Assembly (NCBI GenBank): GCA_029204225.1 | Contig: CM055097.1 | Span: 36,628,976 to 36,692,975 of the forward strand | Length of the DNA: 64,000 bases | Direction: 5' to 3' | Origin: Diphasiastrum complanatum | Lineage: Eukaryota; Streptophyta; Lycopodiopsida; Lycopodiales; Lycopodiaceae | Part shown: one piece after another, positions 37,436 through 52,400 of the stretch | Layout: each line of letters opens with the position of its first letter | Position numbering within the stretch: position 1 is the first letter of the stretch | The notes under the pieces: model-generated | Told to the model about the DNA's origin: nothing | The model's input: only the letters and a program-made list of their open reading frames with translations | Databases searched by the model: none | Translations under genes and position numbers: made by a program

Positions 37436-40400
37436 GTTCACTAATCTAGTGACTTTCTGTATTCAACTGTCATTTCTCATAAGAGGCATGCTAATTGCAA
37501 TCTCGTTAAGGTTGCTTCATTGAAGCTTTTAGTGCAAACTTGTGATGTACACTTGATGACTTGCCCTGACGCTGAATCAGAAAAAGAAGGCTCTTTGCCA
37601 TGCAACACATTGAAGACCTTTTGGTGAAAGAAGGTTTGCTGCCAGATGAAATTGACTTTTCTAGTGAAAGCCAAAGGCTCCCTGTGGTTTGGTTTGACAA
37701 TTATGATTTTGAGACTCGGCTCCCTTCTAAGTGGTACTCTTAAACTGCATAGCTCTACATGCACCAAGTTCTGTTATGTCTGAGTCAGTGGATGTTGTAA
37801 AATGAAGTAAACAAATGGCTGAAGTTTCTAATAAAAGCTTTACATTTCAGGGTTGACAAGGTATCAAAAATTCCTGCACACGCAGCATTTATAAATTTTG
37901 AGGCAAAGTCTACCATATGGAAATATTGCACAGTACTAGACTATAAGGACGATACCAACACCTATTTAGTCAAATGGGATGATACTGGACAAGTATCTTG
38001 GTTGCCAAGGTACGTATGAAAGTTCAAAGAGTTTTTGTTTAATGATTGTAGCAATCTGTGGTTTGATAAGAGGATATTTTGATGCCACTAGCCATTCATA
38101 TCACGTTCAGAACAGATGAACCTTGTGGTTTCCAGGACAAAATACTAATATAAAGGCCATCTATTAGGTCTAGATGTTGAATTTAAATATTGTTTGAGGC
38201 ATATGAGAAAGACTTCCATCAAAGCTTTAAGATTTGTTTTTGCAAAGATTAGTGTTTCTGCCTGGGATTTGGATGTTCTCTTTGTGGTCCATTGACACAT
38301 TCAACAAAAGATTGAGAGGTTTTTCCATATCTTGCATTGAGCAAAGTCTGGGTAGCCCATCCTCTTGATCTGTATACAGCTGATGGTATGGAAAGTAAAA
38401 CTGGCCTATCATGTCTTGGAGAGTACTCCCCAGAAAAATATATAAATACATACATACATGCATACTGTGCTACAAACGGGCCCTTGTCAGTAGTTTTTAT
38501 GGTGGAAAACAGAGCCAGCTATGAGTATCATTGTGTTCTTGTCTTTGACTGGAGGAGTGTTCTTGTGAAACATTTATTTTATACGATCTACCAAACGACA
38601 TTTAGCTATGAAGAATGATCGAAAATTTGACAAGTAGAACACGATGCAGAATAGAGAATTTTTTCCACATATGAAACAGTACAAATATATCAGCTTTCCT
38701 ACTGACAATCGTCTCCATAATGGTCTTACAGAGTTTGGCCGTAAGATGTCCAATCATGATGGTGCAATCCGACTTTATCGGGTGCTAGACATTGTTGACA
38801 GGATGGATGATAGTTGTGCACCATGTTGATATACCACAAGTAGCAGGCTGAAGATATGATATGCAATTTTACTTATGTTTCAATGAGGAAGTAGGTATTC
38901 CACTGTATTGGCTTTGCTCTTTGTTCTAGCCTTCATCATGGCTGTGCCTGCCTTGCACTTTTTGAAAACATTGGAAACTCCATGACGGTTGTCTTTGTAT
39001 ATTTAAGGCTGATTGCGATGCATCTCTTTGCATGTGACCTGCACCTACTATTGGGAGCTGATGATGTGAATAGGGATGCCATAGCATATAGTCTGTGGTC
39101 CGCATGTTGGGCTTGATCGTCTAAGACTTTGTGAGTGGACTTCATGATTGTATAGATTGGATGTCTTTTTATGCTCAGGTATTATCCCAGACTTAACATG
39201 GATATATGTCTTAAATAACAAGCTGCTATATATCAATTTCTGTCCACCCCCATAAAGTCCTCTGTACGTGTTTCCAGATAGAATGTTTTAAGACATGCAA
39301 AGAATGACTTTCTTGTCTGTTTGATCTAGTAAAAAAGAGCACTCTTATTTTCTCAATGCTCAAAAGAGTCATTACATCTTGAGTTCAAACCTTGATGTAA
39401 AACTGCATTATTCACAATCTAATAGGGCCTGTTCTGAGTAGCACTAATTTTGGCATTACTTTGGGAGTTTGGACTGAAAGTGCTCACAAAGATAAGCTAA
39501 TGTGCATTGGTTTAATAAAAGCTCTAAGGGCCAAAGTAATCTTGGAAGTTGGTTTGGGAGTTGCGGTGCAGACAGAGTTCCCAGGAACAATACGGAATCG
39601 TTCCAAAAAAAAAAACCTGTCATTTGAAAAACAATTCTGGTGTGAGTAAATCTATTCAGAAAAATGATGCGCATAGCTTCCTGTTCCTATTTGTGTTCCG
39701 AGGTTCCTGTTCCTAAGTTGAAACCTAAGTTAAAGGTGCTCTTCGTAATAGGAACAGGAATAGGAACATGAAGAATAGGAACAATCATAGGAAGTTGCTT
39801 AGGAATAGGATCGTGAAGCTCTAGGAACTTAGGAACCTGAACTTGAATAGGAACATGAACAGGAATAGGAACATGAAGAATAGGAACAATCATAGGAAGT
39901 TGCTTAGGAATAGGATCGTGAAGCTCTAGGAACTTAGGAACCTGAACTTGAATAGGAACATGAACTTAGGAACAGAGACAAGAGTAGGAACTTAGGAACA
40001 TGAACATGACTAGAAATAAACACTTAGGAACAGGAACATGAAGCCCTAGGAACTTAGGAACAAAACAGGAAGTCCTAGGAACTGTAGGAAAACAAGAGCC
40101 AAGGCACCAAGATCTAACTATCAAACAATCTCCACAGGACAAATGAGGGAAGAGGATAGGCGCCCTCAAGGAGAGAGAGAAAGCAGTAATGCAAGCAGAA
40201 AAATGGAGAGCAATGCTTAGCAAATGTAAAAAATGGTATACACATTGAGCATACAAGTACTATACTTGGATGTGGCCAAATGCCAACAAACCCTAAGCTT
40301 AACCGCTTACTAAATGTAGGGCACCCCTAAACAAAATTAGACCCCTAAGGACCCACGAGTCACTACATGACCAAAATTGGGTCCAACTGAACTTAAGACA

Positions 40401-43400
40401 AACGTAAGATGGCCTAAATAACTAAATACCCATGGTTACACAAATCTTGACCTTTTGGGTCAAAGTAACCTATGGATTAACTTTAGCATAGTCATTTATT
40501 TCTAACACCCTCCTTAAATGACAATGCATAAAATGAAATCTTCACTATGTAACAAAGCCACCATGTGGTCTTAAATTTAAAGCAAATAAAGCTTCAAATT
40601 TCTCTCTAGGCAACACCTTAGTGTTAAGAGGTCCGCAATATTATCCTCTGTAGGACAATACTCAAGTAAAATGTCTCCATCATGAAGTCTCTCTCGAACA
40701 AAGTGATAATGGATCTCGATGTGCTTCGTCCTCGCATGAAAAGCAGGATTCCGTGAAATGACAATAGCACTTTGACTATCACTCAAGATAAGAGTGGCTG
40801 AGGGCTCGCCAAACAAGTAGTCTTCTCAACCATAAACACTCCGTTGTGGCTGACAATATCGCTCTATATTTTGCCTCACTAGAAGAAGTAGCAACAGTGG
40901 GCTGCTTTTTACTTGACTAAAAAATTGCAGAATTTCCATAGAAAAAGCAATGTCCACTCGTAGAGCGTCTAGTGTCTTGATCTCCACCCCAATCCAAGTC
41001 ACTAAAACCAACCAAACATGCATCATCACAAGCAGGAAAACTTCTTGTTCCTTGAAGATATCGAAAGATCCTCTTCAACACTTTCCAATGTGATGTCATC
41101 GGGGCATGCATGAATTGACTCATGAGTGAGACACTATAAGAAATGTCCGGTCTTGAATTATATAGGTAAATGAGACAGCCAATATATAAAGTAGTATCAA
41201 ATGGTTCACCATCACCTTGACTACTTAATTTCAGGCTTGTCTCCATAGGTGTAGCAACCGGCTTGCAATCTTCCATCTTGAACCGCTTCAAAATTTGCCC
41301 AATGTAGCATTCTTGAAAAATTCCAGCCCCTTCTTGTACAAATTCAAGACCAAGATAAAAGTGCAATAGGCCTAAATTTGAGGTTTCAAAAACCGTACCA
41401 AGATCAAGTATTAAGGCATCAATCTGCTGCTCATTACTTCCTGTAACAGTAATATCATCAACATAAAGCAAAATAATGATGATAAAATCTGAAGTATGCT
41501 TGACATAAAGAGTAGATTCGCTAGGACTATTAGTAAATCCACGATCACAAAAGTAGGCATGTATCTTTTGATACCACATCCTTGGGGCTTGCTTCAGTCC
41601 ATAAAGTCCATTCTTGAGAAGACAAACTTTATTTTCTTGGCCTTCAACCGAAAAACCAGCAGGTTGTTGAAGGTACACTTCTTCATTGAGATCACCATGA
41701 CTAAGGAAATTAGGTTTCAATAGGAACCGTAAACCCTTCTTTTATGCATGAACTTGAGAACTGTTATGAGTGGGAACAGGATTGGAAACTTAGGAACAGG
41801 CTCTTGGACCTTCATAAGTCATAGTAAATAGGTATATTATAACAACCCCAATTTGCTTACTATAGACTAGTACATAACATCATGTAGATCATGCTTTAAT
41901 ATGCCCAAGATGATGGGGATACAAAAACATAAAGAAAGCTTACAAAACATTATGCCATTTTCAACCAAAATCCTAAAAAAACAAACAACTTTTAAGTTTT
42001 TAGCAATTGTATCAACAGAGGTCATATAGAAGTTTATTTATTTATTTATTTTTTCTGTTTTCTGTTTTTCTGGTATGGAACCGTACTTAAAAAACAAATT
42101 CCTTCCTAACGAATGGCTGTTCCATTCCTTGGGGACAGTACCATACCCATTCCTATCCAAAAATGTTAGGAACGGGTATCTATGGGTGCAAATAGCTTAA
42201 AATCTTAACTTATCCATCCATTTCGTATTCGCTTTTTTTGCACACCAATTCAATTTTGAATGTAACTAAGTAAATGTTTGAAGGAACTTTTGCAGACTTC
42301 AGATATGTTTCAAAGCAGAAGATCCTTTACTCTTTGCCAAAAGACTTGCTACAGCACACAAATTACGTCAAGAAGCAGAAAACTTATCAGTTAGTATCTT
42401 ATAGCCAAGCCATTTTAAAATTTTTTTTCACTTATGATGTATCTTCAACATCAGAGTAAAAAGTAAAAGCTTGTTAAATTGGGCTGCCTCTTCTTCATGC
42501 TGAAAGGGGGATTTTCGAATTGAGAAATAAATTTTTTTGCCTTGCAGAGGTATAACCTCTTTATTGCCAGCATGCCCACAGATGATATTCCACCCATTAG
42601 ACAAGATCAGGAAGGTCGAATTCAAGGGCTTTCTATAAACAGCAAGATGTTCAGAGAGAGGAGTTGGGACTGGAGTCTTCTTATGAAAGAGGTGAATTTG
42701 GAGTATGCACGGGTGATGAACAAGATAACTCTTGATGGAAGCATATGTATGCGGCCTTCATCTTGCCACGAATTTATTCTGCCATTAGAAATCCGCTCAT
42801 TTCAAGAAAGTCCTCAACCCCCCTTACTGTAAGTGAACACGTACACTCAATTTCTGATACATAGTGTGTCTACGATAGGATTTATGCTGTTGCTGTCTAT
42901 TTGCACGTCTATGAAATAGTGATATGAGTTGCACAGGTTTGGTTGTATACCAGTCCCAGAATACAATTATGAGGAAAGATGCAGTGAATTTTATTTTTGG
43001 TCTTGTCTCACACGACCAGAGGTAATAATCACAACAGTGAAACTTAGAGCTGAGAATTATAAAGTACCAAAGTTGATGCTGCTCAACACCCACTTTACAA
43101 AGAGTTTGCGACTTGATGATTTTGAGCAGATGCAATCTCAGACTAGTGAACAGACATCTGGATACTTGAAAGACAGGTAACCTAGGCCTTACCTTGCAAG
43201 TGGTAACGTTGCTCACGTTGCTTTTATATTTCATACTTTGCTAGAAACATCATCGTATTGAATGCTTTCATGCTAAATTTAAACTTATGTCTTTATTTGA
43301 AAAAATCCATGAACTTTTCCAAGATTAATCTCTGAACCTTTATGGAAAGATATATAGTTGTAAAGCATAATTACCAGTCAATTTGAATCTCATTTGTGAG

Positions 43401-46400
43401 TTCGAATTGTTAACATGCAAAACAATCTGAAATTTTTTGAAAAAAGGCTCAAAACAAAGAGGGCATAGATCCAGCGGTACCGGTACCGGGATCCGCGGAT
43501 CCTGGTACTGCGGATCCATACTGGTACCGCGGCACCATGATGTTCTGCGGTACCATAATATATAACTTTTTTTTAATACATATTTTTTAAAATTTTCTTC
43601 AAAAAAAAAATAATAATTTAGTGGGCAATATGGGTATCATCTTGAAGCTCTTGACGAGAGCATTGCATTCATGCAGGTTGCCGGTTTTGACGAGAATAGT
43701 GCATTTATGCAGGTTGCTCCAACTTCTAATGAATGCCTCTCAATGTGGTAGAGAGCGAACAGCCAAAGGACCAAGGGGATGCAAAACACCAAAAAGTGTG
43801 TTTTTGCTCAGGGAGTCAGAAGGCCAAATCATGAAGAGGCCGTTGGGGGGCTCTGCCCCTCAAACCCCCCGCCGGGGGGCTACCGCCTCCCGGACCCCCT
43901 GTTTCTCGGGGGGCTACCGCCCCCGAACCCCCCAGAACTTCTGCTATATAGAAACTGTAATCTAGCCATCTCATAGCCATCATGGTCTCACAATAGACCC
44001 TATACTAACAACCGTGCCCAATAATGGCTTCTCCATAATGGGGGCCTTAACAGATTTGAGCTCACGGTTAACTAGTGACTACTAAACTGAGAGGTGCATT
44101 ATTTAGTTATGTCTAACACATTTTGTAGCTGAAACTACCGGCAACCTGCATAAATGCACTACTCTCGTCAAGAGCTTCAAGCTTATACCCATATTGCCCA
44201 TTAATTTTTTAAAAAAAAAAAATTAAAAATTTTAAAAAAATAGTATTAAATATGGTACCGCCCTGGTACCGCGGGTCTGAGGGCGGTACCACCATTATGG
44301 TACCGGCGGTACCATAACGGCGGTACCACAGGGAACTTTGAAAGAGGGCAACAGATTTTGTTGATTTTATGTGCAAATTGATTCAAATCGATTCAAACTG
44401 TTTTGAATTGTGATTCGTTTTCACTATTTTGGAAGTCAAATATTTATCAAGAACAATTTTAAAGCAGTTAAAAATCAGGAAGAACTGTCAACATAAATAA
44501 ACTGTCAATCTTAAGCCATTCACTCTCTATCAAAAGAAATGAATCAAATGGCTTCTATGATAGAATTTTTCATAAAACGGCCTCCACAAGTTTAGATGAT
44601 TGGGGAAGGGACGTCTACTGTTGATAAGAAGCTGAGAACGATTTGCCCTTGCCCTCCAATGAAGTACCCCTTTGAGAGAAATTAAGAAGCTGCTGAATGG
44701 GCATGGAATGGCATTTGATATGTCCTAGCCATTCATCCATGGCAGATTGTTTTACTTCCTTTTATGGATATCTAAACTCAATTTATCCCATATACCCGTT
44801 TCTTTTAGTGGTTATTAGCTTGATCCTGCTTCATAATGTAAATATGTATACAGTAGATCTAGGTGTCGTGCGAAAATTGCAACTTCTAAAAAATTCCACT
44901 TACAGTTGGAGTACTTTGCTAAAGAACATCATCCGAGGTTCTTTCAAGGACGTCGGAAAAGGCTGGTTCAATATTCATGAACGAAGTATGGAAGCATATG
45001 AATGTAGCAAAATGAGACGCTATCTGCGCATGGTGCACTACTTGATGGAAGATTCAGTAAGATTTCTGGTTGAAGATGCACTTGTCAAGTATTGCATTTT
45101 TATTGAACGCCATTGTGGAAATGCAAAAGTAGAGATTATCAATACTGCTGTTGCAACCACTACATGGCCATTGCTTGACACTGAGGTAAGTATTACAGTT
45201 CTGATATGCAAGAATTTTGCCACTCTCTAACTCATGTAATAAATTGGCTTTACTCATTCAACATAATTTCTTTCCATTTTTTCTTTCTGCTTCATAAAGT
45301 GGAGTTTGGGTTGCAAATAATGAGAATTTATTATCTAACGATGCTCATCCACTGTGTGATCCAGATGACAAAAAAGCCTCCCCTCTTCGCAATGGAGCTT
45401 GTCATTGTCGATATGGGACATTTTGAATATAGCACAAGTTTAAGAGCTTTTGTAGAAGTGGCATGCAAATCGTTTGATAATGCAGTCACATCCCTGCAGT
45501 CCATTTCAAGGCTGGAACCTTTGATTATGGACTCTCTGTTCTGGAGTCACATTCCAATGATTGATGCGGTGCAACTGTCTGAGCCAAAAGTCCAAAAGCT
45601 CAGAAGTAGAGTAGAGGTAAATTTCGGAAATCGTTTGTTATAATGTATCAGCAAAAGTCTTTTAATTTTCACTTTGGTTTATCTCTCAACAGATTGCTAT
45701 GGAGAAGGCAATTACAATCGCACAAACGTATCTGGCAGAGTATTCAAGCTTTGAAAGTCTACTTCAGTTAGATGTAGGAAAGTATAAAACAGAGCTAGAG
45801 GCTCGAAAGCCTTCCTTGAAGGATTTACTTGCTGAAGTACAGACTCACAAGGCTGATCAGGATAAGCTTGAAACAAGGTTAAACACAATCATCTGTAAAC
45901 CTTGTACATATTTCAGTATGGGGCCGATAGGATAGGATGAAACACTAGATTTGCTTTTCTTGACTTAACATCAATAAATGATAGTAAAGAATTTTCTGCT
46001 TCCACTTTACCTAAAATTTATATTTTCTTTTTGTAGGATTCCCAGCACAATCTCATTTGGTCCGTTCACAGTGACTTGCAAAAAAGTTCGTTCTTTGCTT
46101 GTCCAGAAAAAGGCACAACTGAATGACATTGGTATGGATTTTGGGAGCATACTACCCTCACTTTGTCTGATCTAGGTCATAATAGACAGAGATTCAAAGG
46201 ATACAGACTTTGTCATGTTGCAGTGGAAGAATGTTGGGTTGATTATGCTTGCCTGTGAAGACTTCTTTCATCAATGCTTGGATATTGAACAATTGAAATT
46301 CATGGTTTAACATTATTTGTGGCATCTTTTGAACATAGAATGGCTTAGAATTAGAAATTTATATATCTTGAGTCTACACAAAAATCAATAATTACATAGA

Positions 46401-49400
46401 TGATAGTTGCAGGCTTCTATCTTTAAGGGTGCACTTTGCCCACCAGCTACTTTTTCTAGGCTAGTTTTGTTTGAGCACTGCCAAATGGTGATAATTAAGG
46501 TTACCTTATGTTTCTATGAGGATGTAGGGACACCATTTGATTGACTTTGCTCTTTATGAGAACCTACTCTCAACACACTGGTCTTTGTGTAAACGTATGA
46601 AAGCTAATGTGGATGTATGTGTCTTTGTACATGTTCCCTTCATCTACTCATGGGTGCTGATGACGTGAGTACGGATGCCATATTATATTGTCCATGCTGT
46701 GCATGATGCAGTTAGTGGTCTAAGACTTTGTCAGTGGACTCCATGAAGTTGAAGATCACATGTCTTCGTTACCTTAAATAAGTCTAATCCTTACTGGGAC
46801 AGGATTGCTTGAAACCTATTCGTATGTAGAATATAAGAACTCTCCATTGTAACCTATGATACACTGATCAGAGTGGCAGAGTTGTAGTGCTGAATTTTCC
46901 TTGCCCTCGCCCATAAAGTGCAGTCCTGGTGCTGATATCATTTACTCCAAGGCTTATTGGTCAGGAGATTGCCCATAAGTTTGAGGAGAAGGAACGCCAG
47001 CTGAAAGTAAAAGCCCATACCCCTGAGGAAGTGGCCTCTCAGAGAGAAATGATCTTATCATTACCTATGAAGATTAACGAGCTCAAGGCCGAAATTGATT
47101 CAACTGAGGTAAGCATATTTGCGGCTGTTACTTCTCAGCATATGAAGTTTTGCCTCTTGTTAAGGTGTTTCAAGATCCTAATTGTTTGTGTAGTTAGTGA
47201 AAGAAATAATAAATTGAATAGAGTTGCAGCTTTTTGACTGAAGGACGTGCTTACTTGGACCTCCATGTACTTAACCTAATGAGCTATTTGTCTCGAATCC
47301 CATTTTTTAATTAATACCATTATTTTTCCTTTCTCTCCCCTTATTGACCTCTATTTGATGGTGGCAAGAGCTTGGCTAATGGGTTTTTGTTGGGAGGTTG
47401 ATCTTCATGAGAAAAAGTTTGTTGTCATTCCTGCCACAAATGCGCTTACCCTAACTTTCCATGGAAAGACTTATGTATCTTACATTTTTACAAATTGATA
47501 GACCAGTTTCAAATCAATAAAGTGCATTGGATGGTTTTATATTATGCCTATTAGAGTCACGATGACAAATGAAACAAAAAAATTAATTGTTAGTATAATG
47601 TGTTGGCGTGTTGTGTCCTGACTAAGACATGGATTCACTGGGTTGATTTGAAAGTGATATAATGTGATCCCTCTTGGGGAAATAGGCTTGTTAGTTATGG
47701 AATCACTGAGTAAGAATAATCAAGCTATTTGAAGCTGTTAGATCTATGGATTGGTGGATCTTCATCTATATGAGAAGAGCATAGTTGCCCGTTCCTAAGG
47801 ATTTTCCTAGGAACAGGTACGGTACCGTTCTGAAGGAACTGTTGCACCATCTCTACGGAAAATCCAACCTCTGTTGCTTGCAACCTGTGGCTGTTCCTTT
47901 GTGGAAGATGAAGGTCAATGATTGTATTGCCGTTTTGATTGATTCATGATAGTTCATGATCGAATCAATGGAACCACGATGAGGATTGATGATTCCATTG
48001 TCGTTCTTGCAATCTGATTTGAGTGCCAAATAGATTGAATCAGCGCAAAATTCGATCCACACTTAGGAACGGTCTCGGAAAAACAGTCTCGAAGTGCCAA
48101 ATTAAAGCCGCACTTAGGAACCGAAGAACCATTCCTAAGGTTTCTCAGGAATTGTACGGAACCGTTCCTAGGAACACATTCTTAGGAATGGTTCCGTTCT
48201 GTTCTGTGGAACCATGGGTCACAAGAGGCAAGTCCTTTGCTTCTACCAGTGCATTGATGGAGCAGCATGTGCACGTATGGATGTTGCCTGTATACCAATC
48301 AAGGCAATAAATGATACGCGATCTTATGGATTTGCAGCTTGAAGATTCAAACTCCAGATTGTCTAGCCTTGAATTTCAAAGAGTGGGAATATGTGATCCT
48401 ATTGATGGGTAGTGAGTGAGTAACGAGTTCAAGCACACTTTCATCACTATCTGTGTTTAGGACCCAGGTCAGATCAGGAATCACTTACTCAAAGATTCAC
48501 ATTGGATATTATATCTGGTATCCAACCCTCCTTCATAGTGCTATGTGGTTTTTCTTAAGTAAGAAAGATGGTTTACTTTTAGGAAAATTGAAGTCTTCCG
48601 ACTTTGGAATGATGGAAGCCTAAATTTCCTAAACCTTAGAGTGGATTTCAAACTATGCAGTTTTGACATAGGAGCATTCCAGAACAATCATTCTAGAAGG
48701 ACAAGGTTTCTCACAATGGAATGCTCAACGAGTTATCTTGTTTTTGGTTTTCTGGTCGAAACCCCAAAATTTAACTAGTGCCCAAAATATTTCTTTCATC
48801 CAATTTCTGCTTTGCCTTGACAAATTACAAGATTTCCATGGATTCTTTTCAATTTTTTCTGTTGATTTGGATTCTGCCCCTAGATCTATAGATGGGAAAC
48901 AAGAACCTTTTTTTGAGAGACGTACCTTCATATGAGCCAAATGTATAGACAGTTGAGGGACAAGCACCTATCTTTGAGGACATAAATGTATAAACACAAG
49001 CACATGTATCTACATATGAGACATATGCTCATCTTTCAACAATCGAATCATAGGGAGGGTTAGGCACTCTTTATTTTATAGTCTATTCATTAGTCTTCTT
49101 GCCTACTATAATCCAAGGTCGTATATTTTGTACTTCACCTTCCTAATCGTTCATCTATGTTCTTTATTTACCATTGACGCATATATTTTTCCCACATTTG
49201 CCATTGTTAGGCTCCACATGTTCATCTATGCTTACCTTCAATTGATAGACTTTTTGTTGAACCTTGATACAGTTTCTAATGCTCCAAGTACACTTTTCTC
49301 CATGTTTATCTTCTTTTTCTTTCTTTTGAAGATGAAGACAAAGCCGCTGTTGGCTTCCTTCTCTTGCCCCATTTCTCACTTTCGTTTGCTATCAGCTATA

Positions 49401-52400
49401 TGCTAGTCTTTGTCACTTTCTCCTGTTGGCACTTTCTAATTATTGACATCCTTTTTATCCCCTATTGCATGCTTACATTTTGTGTTGTTCCCTTGCCCTT
49501 TTGGAACCATCACTTTCTGCTTCTATGATGGTCATTCTAGTCATTTACAGTAGTTTTGATATGACAACATGGCCGCATTGGGCTGTCATTCTTTATATCC
49601 AACCACTTATATAACTGGAGGAGGTTTCTGCATCTTTTGAGCTCTATATCACTCCTATCTTCTGGCATTCATGGTTCATATAACTAGCTTGAGATTTCTT
49701 TGCATGTAATGAGCCACTTCTTGCTGGTAATGCTTGGCATTCTTAGCACTATATTTATTAGGCACTCTTATGTTATTTCTTTGTATGAGGCAAACAGGTT
49801 CTTATTGCATGTTTTAATCATGTGCATCACGATTGTGCTTTTATTGATCTTTTTAGTCATCAGATTGATGGCTTCTATTTGTATGAGGTAGATTTTCTAT
49901 TGATGCCTTTATTCAGAATTCTTGGTCCACTCATCAATGCTCGCGAGACATAGTTACAAGTGTTCAATCATGGTTTCAGTTTCTTGCTACTACTTTGAAG
50001 TATAGATTTTGGAAGCTTCTTGTTCGGTATATGCATTTTGCATTAGTTTCTTAGGTTGCAACTGTGCTTACCAACAAACGTGACAAATGTGCAAGCACAA
50101 ATGTCTGCAAAGGTTGACCTAATAAACCCCTACTATTTTTGGCTTAGAACTTTGTATGGAGACTTGTAGGAGCAAAATACATCTTACGACCTACATGATA
50201 CATAGTACAATGTATGAAATAGCCTTACAATCTACACCAAGTAGCGCTCGTACCAATCTAAATTACCTGTTTTCATAGCTTTCATAGCATATACATTGAA
50301 CAGCAGTTGGAGGAAATAGTTGACATGAAATTGTACATTTTTTTGGTTCCATTGAGTATGATGCAAACCTTGGTATTTAAGATTCAGATGACTTTTTTTA
50401 ACATGTCTATATGAGAGGACAATCAGGGCATGAAATAATTGACGTTTTTTTCCAAACTTTTCTGCATTCAGACCAATGTGGTCGCTAATTTTGTTAGAAG
50501 TAATTAGCACAGCAGTATATCTTTGATTTGCTCATCAAAGGTGTCTAGGCATTGTCCTTAATTTTGCTCATGCGGTACAGGTTTATTTCACTGCACTGGA
50601 TCAACTCAGCTATGCTATTAGTGATCATGATTTTAGTCAGAAGTGGGAGTGCCAAGCTTGGCCTTCGAAACTTGAGAAGCTTGTGGAAAAGACTGAGAAG
50701 GCACTTTCTACTGACAATGAGCGTTATCAAAAGGAGATGGAGGACGATCAACTTTCCTTTGTACTAACACTGGAGAGCTTAGAGTCCACTGTCACATCCT
50801 TTGCTCAATATACTGATCTTATGCAGGTACAGCTTACAAGTTTGGTTTTTGAGTTTGATGTAAGAATATATTTTTATGATCACATTGATATTATTATGTC
50901 TTCCTCCAAGCAGGTGTAATCTATTCTTTTGATTTCTGGTTTCCATTAAGAGACATGAGTAGGAGCAAATTGCCACAAGTTTTCGCATTTGTTCTTCTTT
51001 TAGTGGCTCAAGCATATTTTTTAGATGGTAGCAGACCAGTATGTGTCTGTCATTTTCAGGCAGAGTTTGTGGCATCTGAAGCACACAAAGTCAATGACCA
51101 ACTTCGCAAAGCAGAGGAAGCATCAGGATTATTCAACTCAAGAGAGATTTTATTTGGTGTTCCAACAACTGATTATAGTCGTCTCAGGAAGACCATAGAA
51201 GCTTATGAACCCTTTTACTATCTCTGGACATCAGCTGATGACTGGAAGAAAAGCTACCAGAAGTGGATGAATGAACCTTTTGAGAAACTAAATTCTGAGG
51301 AAGTTGAAAGGAATGTGGCAGACTGGTGGAAAGGCTTACTGAAAGTCAGCCGTGTCTTTGCTCAGAAGGAACTCACAGTTTGCAGCTCAAACTGTGAAGA
51401 AATTCGCAAGCAGGTAGCAATTGTCATAAGCAACATGCTTTATTTGAAATTATCAGAAAATGAAGATTGGTGCACTGTCAGAAAGTTTATCACATTCAAA
51501 GACAATTTTGCCATTGATGACTTTGAAGCACTTTGAGAAACTAATGAAAAGTTTAAAGAGCTTCGACGCCTTGACAATAATCTTTGTTATAATTAATTGC
51601 ACCGTCATAATTAGCTTGTCAATCACTACCCAAATGGCATTGTGACCCTTCCTGGTCTTGGGAAGTTGAGTCATACACATCATTGAACTACTTTTCCATT
51701 TAATATTTGGACTTTCCAACTAATGTAATAGACTAGCTGCCTTGAGTATTTCCTCCTTGTTAACTTGGCACTTTTTACACCTTCAACCATATGCCTAAGA
51801 TTTTGGCCATAATATCCTCTCTGTTAGGCGCACACTTTTCCATATGGGCAAAGTAAATAATTTTTAATGGAATATTTCAATTGTATCTTCTCATCTCAGG
51901 ATTTTTTGGAGTCCCGAACTCTGAAGTCCATCACTAGATCCAGAATTTCCTGCCAAATGAAATGTTTTTGTTTATATAGTGTAATTTCAAAACAAATTTT
52001 TTATATTTCAAGTTTAGTGTAAATATATTTGTTTATCATTTGATACTATGATGACGTGGCATTCATGTTCATGTTCCCATTCTCTTGGGGACATTTTTAT
52101 TCCTGGTCCTTGTTCTTGCACACATTCCTGTTACATGTTTGCTATGATATCTATTCTCTTGATCATATCCAAGTTGTATCACTAACATAAAATACTAATT
52201 TGAGTGATTATCTAAAGTCTTATGGATGGCAATGTCCTAGCTAAGTCTTAGTGTTACTACTTCTGATAAGACTTAGGTCCTATGGATGTGATGGACACAA
52301 TTCCAACATCCAAAGGGAAGTAAAAACCTGTTGAATGAATTTTTATTCTCTTTATGAAACCTATCTATTAGAAAATAATTAAAAAGTTCATCCACCAAAT

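Larger units (their letters stand above)
39676..42190. mobile_element. GGAAC-rich repeat element with CATAG ends, interrupted by Copia
   Basis: The left end CATAGCTTCCTGTTCC (about 39675) and the right end, the complement of CATAGATACCCGTTCC (about 42168-42185), form an inverted pair. Between them are dense GGAAC and TAGGAA motifs at 39,680-40,082 and 41,757-42,180. The Copia remnant 40083-41723 separates the two halves. It lies in dynein intron 3 and belongs with the elements at 43,466 and 47,787. Confidence 0.5.

Noticed and set aside
43621-43976. Two overlapping frames across the GC-rich block
   Set aside because: They arise from G/C palindromes inside a non-coding foldback element and contain no domain.
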